Source: an uncultured Pseudoxanthomonas sp. (GTDB lineage Bacteria > Pseudomonadota > Gammaproteobacteria > Xanthomonadales > Xanthomonadaceae). Taken from it: a DNA stretch of 64,000 nt. Positions 1 to 7,894 of the stretch are shown in pieces (within the stretch, counting starts at the first letter, position 1; each line of letters opens with the position of its first letter). The notes under the pieces are model-generated. The model ran no database searches. It saw only the letters and a program-made list of their open reading frames with translations, and was not told the origin of the DNA. Location of the stretch: assembly GCA_946479745.1 (NCBI GenBank), contig CAMLGZ010000009.1, forward strand, positions 54,668-118,667, in the 5' to 3' direction. A program made the translations under genes and the position numbers.

Positions 1-434
1 GGCAGCGTCCACCAGAAGCGCCGGGTGAAGTCTTTCAACTCCGGGCTGTCCTCGTCTTCCAGACTCGGCATTTCCGGCTCCAGCGCCATGCCGCAGATCG
101 GGCACGTGCCCGGACCTTGCTGGCGGATCTGGGGATGCATGGGACAGGTGTAGATCGTGCCGGCGGGCGGGTTTGTTTTTTCAGGGGCCGCCGATGCAGG
201 GGAAAGATATTTCTCCGGGTCGGCCACGAAGCGTTCGCGGCAACGGGCCGAGCAGAAGTGATACTCGATGCCTTCATGCGTGGCATGGTGCGCAGTGGCG
301 GCCGGATCGACACTCATCCCGCATACCGGATCGATCACGCCGGTCGATGTGCGGTTGGTATCGGACGAGCAGCAAGAACCGCCCTTGGCGCCTGACGAAG
401 GTTTGCCATGGCCGTGATGGGCATGCGCGTTCAT
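1..434 (-). CDS. Copper-translocating P1B-type ATPase, N-terminal fragment
   Basis: This is the first 144 codons of a gene that runs off the left edge. Residues 35-77 form a YHS-like metal-binding domain (DPVCGM, then YHFCSARC). Residues 96-121 form the heavy-metal-binding domain with two Cys clusters (TCPMHP, CPICGM). The N-terminus is rich in His and has a CC pair at 21-22. This layout is typical of copper/silver-exporting P-type ATPases that move Cu(I) out of the cytoplasm; the transmembrane and ATPase domains lie outside the window. The ATG overlaps the TGA of the upstream MerR gene (ATGA, 434-431), so translation is probably coupled. The metal is inferred from the domains and the copLAB neighbours. 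Confidence 0.88.
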   Translation of the reverse strand, partial: MNAHAHHGHGKPSSGAKGGSCCSSDTNRTSTGVIDPVCGMSVDPAATAHHATHEGIEYHFCSARCRERFVADPEKYLSPASAAPEKTNPPAGTIYTCPMHPQIRQQGPGTCPICGMALEPEMPSLEDEDSPELKDFTRRFWWTL

Positions 435-829
435 GCCGGACCCTCCGATAGCGCGTTGAGGATGGGGCATTGCTCCAATACCCCATGGCCCGGGCAGGAA
501 GCGACCAGGGTCCTGAGGCCGTCGCGAATGCGTGTGAGCTCCGTCAACTTCGCTTCGACGTCATCGAGCTTCTGCATGGCGGCGGTCTTCATGCCGGCCA
601 TGTCCTGGTCGCGATGACTCGACAGTTCCAGCAGATCACGGATCTCCAGCAAGGTGAAACCAAGCGCCTTCGCCCGGCGCACGAAGCGCAAGCGGGAGAC
701 ATCGCCCGACTCATACTGGCGATAGCCCGAGCGCAGGCGCTGCGGCGCAGGCAATAAACCCTGCCGTTCGTAGTAGCGCACCGTGTCGATATTGACTTGG
801 GCCTTTTGGGCCAATTCACCGATTTTCAT
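431..829 (-). CDS. MerR-family metal-responsive regulator (CueR/CadR-like)
   Basis: A 132-residue protein starting MKIGELAQ. It has the N-terminal MerR winged helix-turn-helix (residues 1-70, with VRYYERQGLL), a long dimerisation helix (about 75-110) and a C-terminal metal-binding loop with C112 and C121. A longer in-frame start exists, but it would lie inside the promoter palindrome and is rejected. CueR-type copper sensors usually have C-x7-C; here the spacing is C-x8-C and there is no Cys at the start of the dimerisation helix, so the metal is not certain. The neighbouring P-type ATPase and copper genes argue for Cu(I)/Ag(I). It probably activates its own promoter and the coupled ATPase. 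Confidence 0.88.
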   Translation of the reverse strand: MKIGELAQKAQVNIDTVRYYERQGLLPAPQRLRSGYRQYESGDVSRLRFVRRAKALGFTLLEIRDLLELSSHRDQDMAGMKTAAMQKLDDVEAKLTELTRIRDGLRTLVASCPGHGVLEQCPILNALSEGPA

Positions 830-867
830 GACTCGTAATCCTTCTGGCGCGAAGAGCATCAGCGGGC

Positions 868-899
868 AGTCTGCACCTTGGACCATGGTCCAGAGTCAA
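868..899 (-). promoter_or_regulatory. MerR-type promoter with long spacer and palindromic operator
   Basis: Read on the minus strand, a -35 TTGACT (899-894) and a -10 CAGACT (873-868) are separated by 20 bp. Inside the spacer is the perfect 14-bp palindrome TGGACCATGGTCCA (892-879). A spacer of 19-20 bp around a dyad is the signature of promoters activated by MerR-family proteins through DNA distortion. It lies 39 nt upstream of the merR start and would drive merR and the P-type ATPase. Confidence 0.8.
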
Positions 900-923
900 G
901 GCCGGATCCGACAGTACGCACCG

Positions 924-1430
924 TCAGTGCGAGCTGTAGGGGACCGTGGTTCCATCCGCCTGCACCAGTTCGACCGTAAAGCGTTGGGAGAAGCCATCCG
1001 GGCTCTCCATGCCTGGAGAGCCTGCCGGCATTCCCGGCAATACCAGTCCTTTCGCAGCGGGTCTTTCAATCAGCAGGCGCTTGATGTCCTCGACCGGGAC
1101 ATGCCCTTCGATGAAATAGCCCGCGATCTCGGCGGTATGGCAGGAGCCTTTGCCGAACGGCACGCCCAAGCGGTGCTTTATGGGCACCACGTCCTCGCTG
1201 TCCTGGACTTCCACCGGAAAGCCCGCGCTCTTCAGATGGTCTACCCAAAGGCCGCAGCATCCGCAGCTGGGACTCTTGTGAATCACGGCCAGCGGCAGAC
1301 GCTGCGAGGAAACGGGCGCAACGGTTTCCGCAACCGCGATCGAAACAACCGGTTCCTGAGGACCGCGCGCGCAGGCCGTCAAAAGCGCGGCGGCAGTTGG
1401 CAGTGCGAAAAGTAAAGAGAGTAGTTTCAT
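924..1430 (-). CDS. DUF411 metal-binding lipoprotein
   Basis: A 168-residue predicted lipoprotein: a signal peptide ends in the lipobox LLTAC with Cys20. The mature part carries the DUF411 pattern with a SCGCC cluster followed by WVDHLKSAGF, and a second conserved Cys in GKGSCHT. Proteins of this family are found with copper-resistance genes and are thought to bind metal in the periplasm; a biochemical role is not established. The start at 1430 places the lipobox correctly; an ATG at 1439 is equally possible and only lengthens the signal peptide by three residues. The gene follows the cytochrome c gene by about 20 nt, so it is probably the last gene of the copLAB transcript. Confidence 0.82.
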   Translation of the reverse strand: MKLLSLLFALPTAAALLTACARGPQEPVVSIAVAETVAPVSSQRLPLAVIHKSPSCGCCGLWVDHLKSAGFPVEVQDSEDVVPIKHRLGVPFGKGSCHTAEIAGYFIEGHVPVEDIKRLLIERPAAKGLVLPGMPAGSPGMESPDGFSQRFTVELVQADGTTVPYSSH

Positions 1431-1449
1431 CCGATGCATCTCTGGGAAA

Positions 1450-2226
1450 TCAGTGTTGGTGGCCGTCGTCTTCATGCGTCTCGGGTGCCGACTCCGGCAT
1501 AGCCATGTGGGCGTGCTCGTCGACCGGAGGCTTCGCGGTCTTTGGGGCAGCTTCGTGCGCTGGCGTGCCAGGCGGATGTTCGTGCGGCGGCGGAGTATCC
1601 ATCGTCATGCCTTCTCTCTCGGCGTGACCATCGGCTTCCTCATCGTGATCTTCCGCAACGTCTCCATGAGCCACGTGCGGCTTTGTTTCTCCACCACCAT
1701 GCGAGTGACCGCCACTGCTTTCCACCATTGCCCGGTATTGCGCTGGCGTAAGTTTGGGGAGCTCCTGCAGGAAAGCGGCCATGTTCCAGATATAGGCATC
1801 GTCCATGCTCTTTCCCCAGGCAGGCATGCCCGAGGCCTTGATGCCGTGTTTGATGACCCAGAACGCTTCTGCGGCATCCACTTCCGCCCTGGTCAGGTTC
1901 GGCGGCGCGGGATACAAGCCTTTGCTGAGTTCGGTACCCGCCATGCCTGGCGCCAAATGACAGCCTGTGCACATAGCGCTGTAGTTGCCCGCCCCTTGCA
2001 CGATGCGCGCCGGGGTTTTCAGATCCGCAGGCACTTGCAATTTTTCTGCCCGCACCGCAATAGAGCGTTCGCGGATGGTTTCCAGAAGGCTGTAGGTGGG
2101 CTTCATGTGGGGATCATCGGCAGCTACGTTGTAGATGCCTGACCACACCAAAAGGCCGAAAAGCAGCATTGCCGAGAATGCCAGTACGATGATGGCAATC
2201 ATCGAGCGGCGTGTGACGATAGGCAT
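1450..2226 (-). CDS. Membrane-anchored cytochrome c with His-rich C-terminal tail
   Basis: A 258-residue protein. One N-terminal membrane helix (about residues 9-30) anchors a monohaem cytochrome c domain with the haem motif CTGCH (86-90) and a likely axial Met134 in GMPAWG. From about residue 172 the fold gives way to a low-complexity tail rich in His, Asp, Glu and Pro; I count 14 His in the last 87 residues. Such a tail suits binding of copper or another divalent metal. It lies 17 nt after copB on the same strand, so it probably belongs to the copper operon. It may accept electrons from CopA-mediated Cu(I) oxidation, but that is inference. The upstream in-frame extension lies within copB and is not used. 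Confidence 0.85.
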   Translation of the reverse strand: MPIVTRRSMIAIIVLAFSAMLLFGLLVWSGIYNVAADDPHMKPTYSLLETIRERSIAVRAEKLQVPADLKTPARIVQGAGNYSAMCTGCHLAPGMAGTELSKGLYPAPPNLTRAEVDAAEAFWVIKHGIKASGMPAWGKSMDDAYIWNMAAFLQELPKLTPAQYRAMVESSGGHSHGGGETKPHVAHGDVAEDHDEEADGHAEREGMTMDTPPPHEHPPGTPAHEAAPKTAKPPVDEHAHMAMPESAPETHEDDGHQH

Positions 2227-2243
2227 GATCTTTATTCCTGTTG

Positions 2244-3278
2244 TCAGAACCAGATGCGGAAACCCGCGACCACGCGGGTGTCGCTGGCGTCTTCGCCTTC
2301 TGCACGGCGGAAATCGGCAGTGCGGCCGAAAGCACGCTCGTGGACGATGCCGACGTACGGCGCGAACTGGCGGGTTATTTCGTAGCGCAGGCGCAGACCG
2401 GCTTCTGCAGTACTCAATCCTGAGCCGATACCGCGACGCTCGTCGTTGCGCCCATAGAAGTCGGCCTCGATCACGGGCTGCAGAATCAACCGGTTGGTCA
2501 ACAGCATTTCGTACTCGACTTCGATCCGCGCCGCGGTCTGCCCCGATTGCCCGATGTAGCCGGTGGCTTGAACTTCGAACAGGTACGGCGCCAGCCCCAT
2601 CACTCCGATCGCTGCGAAATCCTGCGATCCGCCGGGATTGAAGTCGTGACGGACACCGGCCACCACGTCCCACCAACGGGCGACGCTGCGGCCATACAGA
2701 ACTTCCAGGTCTGCACTCTCGGTCCGGCCATCGATCCGCTCGCCCTCGCTGCGCAGCCAGAGGCGGTCGACATCGGTTCCCAACCATCCCTGCATCTCCC
2801 AGGCAGTACCTGTTCCCGGATCCGCGTCCCAGCCTTCCAAACGATCCAGCAGCACATAGTTCTGAATGCTGTTGTCGTGCGCGGGATGGCCGCCTGCCGG
2901 CGGCGTTGCGGCGACCCGGTCGGCGTCGGTAACGACGGGTATCGGCGTACGCGGTTGCAACGGTGCGGCAGATTCTTCGCCGTGATTCATTGCTGCGTGA
3001 TCCATTGGCGCGGGATCGCCGGACATGTCCATTTCGTGTCCCATCTTCGAATGATCCATGGGCTCCGTAGACGCAGCGGTGCCGTGGCCCGCATGGGCGT
3101 CGGCTGAAGCGGGTTTCTCCTCAGGCGCTTCGATCTTTTCCGCGGGAGGCGCGGAAGGTTCGGAACGCGCCGGCATCTGCATTTTTGAATGATCCATCTC
3201 TTGCGCAAGAAGCCGATCCGGTCTCAGCGACAATCCGACGACCAGACACAAAGAAAAAACAACCCGCATCGTGTTCAT
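2244..3278 (-). CDS. copB: Copper resistance outer-membrane protein CopB
   Basis: A 344-residue protein with a signal peptide ending near LLAQ. A disordered Met/His-rich segment follows (repeated MDHSKM, MDMSGD and MDHAAMNHGEE motifs, about residues 30-110). The CopB beta-barrel domain then runs from about 135 to the end (NYVLLDRLEGW... to the terminal aromatic residue, as usual for outer-membrane proteins). CopB binds copper and works with CopA. The ATG at 3278 is preferred because GGAGG lies about 9 nt upstream. An earlier ATG at 3287 overlaps the copA stop as ATGA but sits directly against the ribosome-binding site. Confidence 0.93.
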   Translation of the reverse strand: MNTMRVVFSLCLVVGLSLRPDRLLAQEMDHSKMQMPARSEPSAPPAEKIEAPEEKPASADAHAGHGTAASTEPMDHSKMGHEMDMSGDPAPMDHAAMNHGEESAAPLQPRTPIPVVTDADRVAATPPAGGHPAHDNSIQNYVLLDRLEGWDADPGTGTAWEMQGWLGTDVDRLWLRSEGERIDGRTESADLEVLYGRSVARWWDVVAGVRHDFNPGGSQDFAAIGVMGLAPYLFEVQATGYIGQSGQTAARIEVEYEMLLTNRLILQPVIEADFYGRNDERRGIGSGLSTAEAGLRLRYEITRQFAPYVGIVHERAFGRTADFRRAEGEDASDTRVVAGFRIWF

Positions 3279-3283
3279 GGCGA

Positions 3284-5107
3284 TCATTCCTCCACCCGCA
3301 CTGTGCGCATCATTCCCGCTTCCATGTGGTAGAGCAGATGGCAGTGATAGGCCCAGCTGCCCAACGCGTCGGCGCGTACCCGGTAGCTGCGCTTGCTGCC
3401 TGGCGGCATGTCGATGGTGTGCTTGCGGACCAGGAAATTCCCTTGCTCGTCCTCCAGGTCGCTCCACATGCCATGCAGATGGATCGGGTGCGTCATCATG
3501 GTGTCGTTGACCAGTACGATGCGCAGGCGCTCGCCGTAGTTCAGGCGCAACGGCTCTACTTCCGAAAACTTCTGGCCGTTGAAGCCCCAGGCGAATTTTT
3601 CCATGTGTCCGGTCAGGTGCAGTTCGACATCGCGTCCAGGGTCTCGTCCGTCGGGATCTTCGAATGCGCTCTTGAGCATCGAGTAACTGAGCACCTTGCG
3701 GCCGTTATCGCGCAATCCGATGCCCGGATCGTCCAACTTGGGAACCGGAGCCATGGTCTGCATATCGACCAGCGGATTGCCGGTTTCGCTCTGTGGATGC
3801 GCCTGCATCGTTTCAGCGCCATGATCCATGCCGGCCATGTCATGCCCGGTGTGTTCGTCGCTGGAAGCTGCTGCCATGGAAGACATGTCGTGGCCCATGC
3901 TGGCGCCGCAACCGCCTTCCATTCCTTTGGACGCCCCCATGCCGCCATGACCCATATCGGCCATGGTCAACAACGGGCGCGGATCAATCGCTGGAATGGG
4001 CGCTCGCAACCCCTCGCGCACGGCCAGCGTGCCGCTGACGTAGCCGGTACGCCCCATATCCTGGGCGAAAACCGTGAAAGCGTCCTGTCCGGAGGGTTCG
4101 ACGATCACATCGAAGGTCTCGGCGACGGCGATCCGGAACTCGTCCACGGTAACGGGATGGACGTACTGGCCATCGGCGGCCACCACGGTCATTTTCAAAC
4201 CGGGAATACGCACGTCGAAATAGGTCATCGCCGAACCATTGATGAAACGCAGCCGCACTTTCTCCCCGGAACGGAACAACCCGGTCCAGTTGCCGAGCGC
4301 GGTGGTGCCGTTCATGAGGTAGGTATAAGTGTGCGCATCGACGTCGGATAGATCGGTCGGGGTCATCCGCATCTGGCCCCACATCTTTCTATCGTCCACG
4401 GTCGCGGCCAGACCGCTTCGCCGCACGTCGCTTATGAAGTCGCCTGCCGTGCGCTTGTTGTAGTTGTCGTAGCTGGACATCTTCTTCAAGCGCGAGAACA
4501 GCGCGGCTGGATCCAGGTCGGTCCAGTCGGTGAGCATCACCACGTAGTCGCGGTCGAAGGCGAAAGGCTCCGGTTCGATGGGGTCGATGATCAACGGGCC
4601 ATACAGGCCGGCCTGTTCCTGGAATGAGGAATGGCTGTGATACCAGTAGGTGCCGCCTTGCCGTACATCGAAACGGTACGCATAGGTTTCGCCGCGATGG
4701 ATGCCGGCGAAGCTGAGCCCCGGCACGCCGTCCATGTTGGCCGGCAGCAGGATGCCGTGCCAATGGATCGAAGTCTCGTGACCGTGGAGGGAACCCGCCG
4801 GCAAGGCATTGGACACCCGCAGGTTGACGGTGGTGCCTTCGCGCCAACGCAGCAAAGGCGCGGGAATCGAACCGTTGACGGTGATCGCCGTGCGGGCGCG
4901 CCCGGTGAAGTTCATCGGCGTTTCCCCGATGCTCAGGTCGAACTCGGTGCCTGAAAGGACATTGTTGTTGCCGGCGCCTTTCAGCGCCCAGCTGTTCCTG
5001 GGCCACAGACCCAGCGCCGCGGCCGCGCCGCCAGCGGCCAGCCCTTGCACGAACCGGCGACGGGACGGCGCGCGAAGCCCGCCAGGACCAATAAGGTCGG
5101 ACGACAT
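3284..5107 (-). CDS. copA: Multicopper oxidase CopA (copper resistance)
   Basis: A 607-residue periplasmic multicopper oxidase with a twin-arginine signal (SRRRFVQGLA, residues 15-24). All four copper-ligand blocks are visible: IHWHG, YWYHSHS, HPIHLHGMW and YHCHLLYHMEAGM. Between cupredoxin domains 2 and 3 is an insert rich in Met and His (MGHGGMGASKGM, MGHDMSSM, GHDMAGMDHG), the expected Cu(I)-binding segment of CopA/PcoA. It oxidises toxic Cu(I) to Cu(II) in the periplasm. It lies between copL and copB in the standard xanthomonad order. The upstream in-frame extension to 5182 lacks the Tat context and is not used. It should not be confused with the P-type ATPase also often called copA. Confidence 0.96.
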   Translation of the reverse strand: MSSDLIGPGGLRAPSRRRFVQGLAAGGAAAALGLWPRNSWALKGAGNNNVLSGTEFDLSIGETPMNFTGRARTAITVNGSIPAPLLRWREGTTVNLRVSNALPAGSLHGHETSIHWHGILLPANMDGVPGLSFAGIHRGETYAYRFDVRQGGTYWYHSHSSFQEQAGLYGPLIIDPIEPEPFAFDRDYVVMLTDWTDLDPAALFSRLKKMSSYDNYNKRTAGDFISDVRRSGLAATVDDRKMWGQMRMTPTDLSDVDAHTYTYLMNGTTALGNWTGLFRSGEKVRLRFINGSAMTYFDVRIPGLKMTVVAADGQYVHPVTVDEFRIAVAETFDVIVEPSGQDAFTVFAQDMGRTGYVSGTLAVREGLRAPIPAIDPRPLLTMADMGHGGMGASKGMEGGCGASMGHDMSSMAAASSDEHTGHDMAGMDHGAETMQAHPQSETGNPLVDMQTMAPVPKLDDPGIGLRDNGRKVLSYSMLKSAFEDPDGRDPGRDVELHLTGHMEKFAWGFNGQKFSEVEPLRLNYGERLRIVLVNDTMMTHPIHLHGMWSDLEDEQGNFLVRKHTIDMPPGSKRSYRVRADALGSWAYHCHLLYHMEAGMMRTVRVEE

Positions 5108-5216
5108 AAAAACTCCATTCGAAAAGATCCGCACATGCGGAACATACAAGGGCCAGCCACGGATATCCGCCGCGAGCCGCAAGCCAGGACAGGCGCCTGT
5201 GGCGCCTAAGAGATGC

Positions 5217-5639
5217 TTAGCCGATGGGAGGTCGGTTCAGATGCGGAAGCGCAGGCGATGGGTGGCCCAACAATAGCGGGCGAACGCTCTGGCTGTGGTC
5301 GACAAGCAGGATATGGACGAACCCCGACGCAGGCGGCGCCTGTGCGGCTTGCACGCAGTCGCAGTTGCAACTGGAGGATTTGCAGCAGTCCGGTGTGGAA
5401 TGCCCGGATCCAGAGGGCGCGGAATCGTCTGCGGCCAAGGGAGCCTTGCCTTCGGCTTCGGTTGCCTGTTGGTGGCAAGGCATGTCGGCGGATGAAAACT
5501 CGGGCGTCTCAGCCGCCAAGGTCGCAAGGGCCTGGCCATCGTCGTGGGGCATGTGCACGGCCGCGGCCGCTCCCGTGGCGCCATTCAGCACCAAGGCGAC
5601 GCTCAGTAGTACCCGCAGAAGTATTGCCCGGATCGACAT
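5217..5639 (-). CDS. copL: CopL-family copper-responsive leader protein
   Basis: A 140-residue protein with a signal-like N-terminus (RAILLRVLLSVALVLNGATGA) and a Cys/His-rich middle: MPCHQQ, then PDCCKSSSCNCDC. It lies 109 nt upstream of copA on the same strand, exactly where copL lies in Xanthomonas copLAB operons. There copL is needed for copper-induced expression of copAB. Whether it acts as a protein or through translation of its mRNA is not shown by this sequence. I see no MerR-type promoter in front of it; the 282 bp to ridA hold no convincing gene. Confidence 0.85.
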   Translation of the reverse strand: MSIRAILLRVLLSVALVLNGATGAAAAVHMPHDDGQALATLAAETPEFSSADMPCHQQATEAEGKAPLAADDSAPSGSGHSTPDCCKSSSCNCDCVQAAQAPPASGFVHILLVDHSQSVRPLLLGHPSPALPHLNRPPIG

Positions 5640-5921
5640 GGCTCTACTTTAACCCCAACTATCGAGCATTGGGATAAGGGATCGTGAACTCTGAAGCACG
5701 TCCAAGGTTGGACATCTCTACGCGGCCGGGACGTCTATCCCGAAGGTGGGTGGTGATCCATTGGCGATAGGGTGGCGTATCCAGTCCGGAGTACCCGCCA
5801 ATCTCGGCGCCTTCTGCCTGTCCGCTATCGGCCATTGAAGTAGGCGGCCACGGCGACGTCCGACGCGCGCGGGCCGCATGCCGCGTGCCCACGCGATTCC
5901 AAAACTTGAACCTGGCGGTAT

Positions 5922-6314
5922 TCAGCTGGGAATACGGGCGATGACCTTGATTTCGAAGTCGAACCCGGCGAGCCAGTTGACGCCGATCGCCGTCCAATTC
6001 GGGTAAGGCACTTCCGGAAAGACTTCGTTTTTAACGGTCATGATCGTGCCGAACTGATTTTCGGGGTCGGTATGAAAGGTCGTCACATCGACGATATCGT
6101 CGAGCCCGCAGCCACCTGCCTTCAGTGTGGCCTCGAGATTGGCGAATGCCAGACGGACCTGAGCCTCGAAGTCCGGCTCGGGCGAGCCATCGCTGCGACT
6201 TCCGACCATGCCGGACACGAACAGCAGATCATCCGATCTGATCGCTGCGGAATAGGTCTGCGACGTGTAGAGGTCATGCCGACCGGCGGGGAAAACGGGA
6301 TCACGGGTAGCCAT
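5922..6314 (-). CDS. RidA/YjgF family protein
   Basis: A 130-residue single-domain protein of the RidA (YjgF/YER057c/UK114) family, with the typical start of the fold (YSAAIRSDDLLFVSGMVG), the conserved central helix and the GLDDIVDVTTFHTD segment. Canonical RidA deaminates reactive enamine intermediates and has a substrate-binding Arg near the end of the core (usually in a CVEV-R-A motif). Here the C-terminal strand reads EIKVIARIPS, so this is probably one of the divergent Rid subfamilies with an unassigned substrate. It is divergent from a LysR regulator with a 137-bp shared control region, so it is the likely target of that regulator. Confidence 0.85.
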   Translation of the reverse strand: MATRDPVFPAGRHDLYTSQTYSAAIRSDDLLFVSGMVGSRSDGSPEPDFEAQVRLAFANLEATLKAGGCGLDDIVDVTTFHTDPENQFGTIMTVKNEVFPEVPYPNWTAIGVNWLAGFDFEIKVIARIPS

Positions 6315-6405
6315 GGGGGAATCTCCTTGCGGGGCGGCGGCCCCGGTACGTGGCGATCACTCTAGACAGCCGCCCCAGCGGGATAAACACTGCGATCCGG
6401 CGATC

Positions 6406-6428
6406 ATTGTTTGTAGAATCCAAACAAT
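6406..6428. promoter_or_regulatory. Inverted repeat, likely LysR operator
   Basis: Perfect 8-bp arms ATTGTTTG (6406-6413) and CAAACAAT (6421-6428) are separated by 7 bp and contain a T-N11-A core (T6411 to A6423). It lies 24 bp before the lysR start and 92 bp before ridA on the other strand. That is the usual place for a LysR-type recognition site serving autoregulation and a divergent target. Confidence 0.65.
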
Positions 6429-6451
6429 CCCGTCCGGCCCTTGGAGCCCAC

Positions 6452-7375
6452 ATGGACCGTATCGACGCGATGCAGGCCTTCGTCCGCGTGGCGGAAACCG
6501 GCAGCTTCACCAAGGCCGCCGAAACCCTGCAAGCGAGCAAGACACGCGTGACGCAGCTGGTGCAGCAGTTGGAAACGCACCTTCGGGTGAAGCTGCTCCA
6601 TCGCACTACCCGCAAGGTCAACGTCACCGCCGATGGCGCCGCCTACTACGAGCGCGCCGTGCGCCTGCTGGCCGACCTGGACGATGCCGAGACCAGTCTG
6701 TCGGCCGCCTCCGAAGCTCCGCGCGGGCGATTGCGCGTGGACGTACCGGCGCCGCTGGCCAGTCTGGTGCTGGTGCCTGCCCTGCCCACCTTCCATGCGC
6801 GCTATCCCGACATCCAGCTCGACCTGGGAGCCAGCGATCGCAAGGTGGACCTGATCGACGAAAACGTGGATTGCGTGGTCCGCGGCGGCGAACTCACCGA
6901 GACTTCGCTGCGGGCCCGCCATGTCGCGGACTTGCCGCTGGGAATGTACGCGGCGCCGGAGTACTTGGCCCGCGCGGGCACGCCGGCCCATCCGCAGGCG
7001 CTGGAAGATGGCCACCACCACGTCATCGGCTATCGCGGCTCGCGCACCGGCGCACCGCTGGCCCACACGATGCGTCGTGGCGATGAACAACTGCGCGTGC
7101 ACGGACGCCACGTACTATCGGTGGATGATGGCAATGCGTACCTGGCCGCCGGTGTGGCGGGGCTGGGCGTGCTGTGGCTGCCGCGGTACATGGCGCGCGC
7201 ACCGCTGGCACGCGGCGAGTTGTTGCCGTTGTTCGAAGACTGGCGACTCGATCCGATGCCGCTGTACGTGGCCTTTCCGCCCAGCCGGCACGTCAGCCGC
7301 AAGCTGCGCGTGTTCATCGACTGGATCGTCGAACTGATGGCGCAGCATGCACCCGCCATCCAGCCTCCGCGCTGA
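6452..7375 (+). CDS. LysR-family transcriptional regulator
   Basis: A 307-residue LysR-type regulator. The N-terminal winged helix-turn-helix covers residues 1-60 (MDRIDAMQAFVRVAETGSF, then KAAETLQASKTRVTQLVQQLE). The effector-binding periplasmic-binding-protein-like domain covers about 90-295 (GRLRVDVPAPLASLVLVPAL, then GVAGLGVLWLPRYMA). The sequence resembles the large subgroup often found divergent from oxidoreductase or small detoxification genes. The start at 6452 puts the HTH at the very N-terminus; an upstream in-frame ATG would run through the operator. It is divergent from ridA, its probable target. The effector cannot be told from sequence. Confidence 0.92.
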   Translation: MDRIDAMQAFVRVAETGSFTKAAETLQASKTRVTQLVQQLETHLRVKLLHRTTRKVNVTADGAAYYERAVRLLADLDDAETSLSAASEAPRGRLRVDVPAPLASLVLVPALPTFHARYPDIQLDLGASDRKVDLIDENVDCVVRGGELTETSLRARHVADLPLGMYAAPEYLARAGTPAHPQALEDGHHHVIGYRGSRTGAPLAHTMRRGDEQLRVHGRHVLSVDDGNAYLAAGVAGLGVLWLPRYMARAPLARGELLPLFEDWRLDPMPLYVAFPPSRHVSRKLRVFIDWIVELMAQHAPAIQPPR

Positions 7376-7432
7376 CCCGTCTCCGCCGGCGAAGCAACAG
7401 GGGTGCTTACAGCGGCATGGACGACTCAACGG

Positions 7433-7455
7433 GACGGAAGCTCCGTCGTGTTTTT
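7433..7455 (+). terminator. Weak rho-independent terminator after lysR
   Basis: A short hairpin GACGGA-AGC-TCCGTC (7433-7447) is followed by GTG and then five T (7451-7455). It lies between the end of lysR and the convergent receiver gene. The stem is only 6 bp, so efficiency may be low. Confidence 0.4.
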
Positions 7456-7505
7456 GACAAGGCCTGGGTAGTGGGTATCGAATGCAAGCACGATAATGCT
7501 TGGGG

Positions 7506-7892
7506 CTATGGAACGGCGTCGCTTTCGCCCTCGGAAGTGCGCGCAAGGCGTTGAACGAGGTCGATGATTTCGAAGATGCTGAAGGGCTTGCGGATGAATT
7601 GCGCATAGCCGGGACAACGCTCCGCGATAATCTCTTCCGGCATGGAACTCATGATCAGCACCGGAATATCCGCGAGCGAAGGTTCATCGGCCAGCTCCTT
7701 CATGAAGGCCGCGCCGTCCATCACCGGCATCATATAGTCCGTCAGAATCAGATCGGGCCTGTCCTTGGCCACAAGTCCAAGCGCCTGCCGTCCGTTACTG
7801 GCGAGTAGAACGCTATGCCCTTCGTCGAGCAGCACATCCTTGAGAAGTGCGCCGATCCCGATTTCGTCCTCTACGATCAGCACCGTAGCCAT
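7506..7892 (-). CDS. Stand-alone response-regulator receiver (CheY-like)
   Basis: A 128-residue receiver domain with no output domain. The acidic pocket (VEDE, residues 7-10), phospho-acceptor Asp52 (LILTDYMMP), Ser82 (LIMSSM) and Lys102 (FIRKPF) are all present, so phosphorylation is expected. It is the last gene of a three-gene minus-strand operon (kinase, KaiC-like ATPase, receiver) and starts 2 nt after the kaiC-like stop. With no DNA-binding domain it must act by protein contact, perhaps on the KaiC-like protein or as a phosphate shuttle; this is inference from operon structure. Confidence 0.93.
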   Translation of the reverse strand: MATVLIVEDEIGIGALLKDVLLDEGHSVLLASNGRQALGLVAKDRPDLILTDYMMPVMDGAAFMKELADEPSLADIPVLIMSSMPEEIIAERCPGYAQFIRKPFSIFEIIDLVQRLARTSEGESDAVP

Positions 7893-7894
7893 TT

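Noticed and set aside
5659..5997. Open frame between copL and ridA on the minus strand
   Set aside because: It overlaps the end of ridA, has no domain or ribosome-binding site, and its Arg/Pro/Gly-rich composition is typical of GC-rich non-coding sequence.
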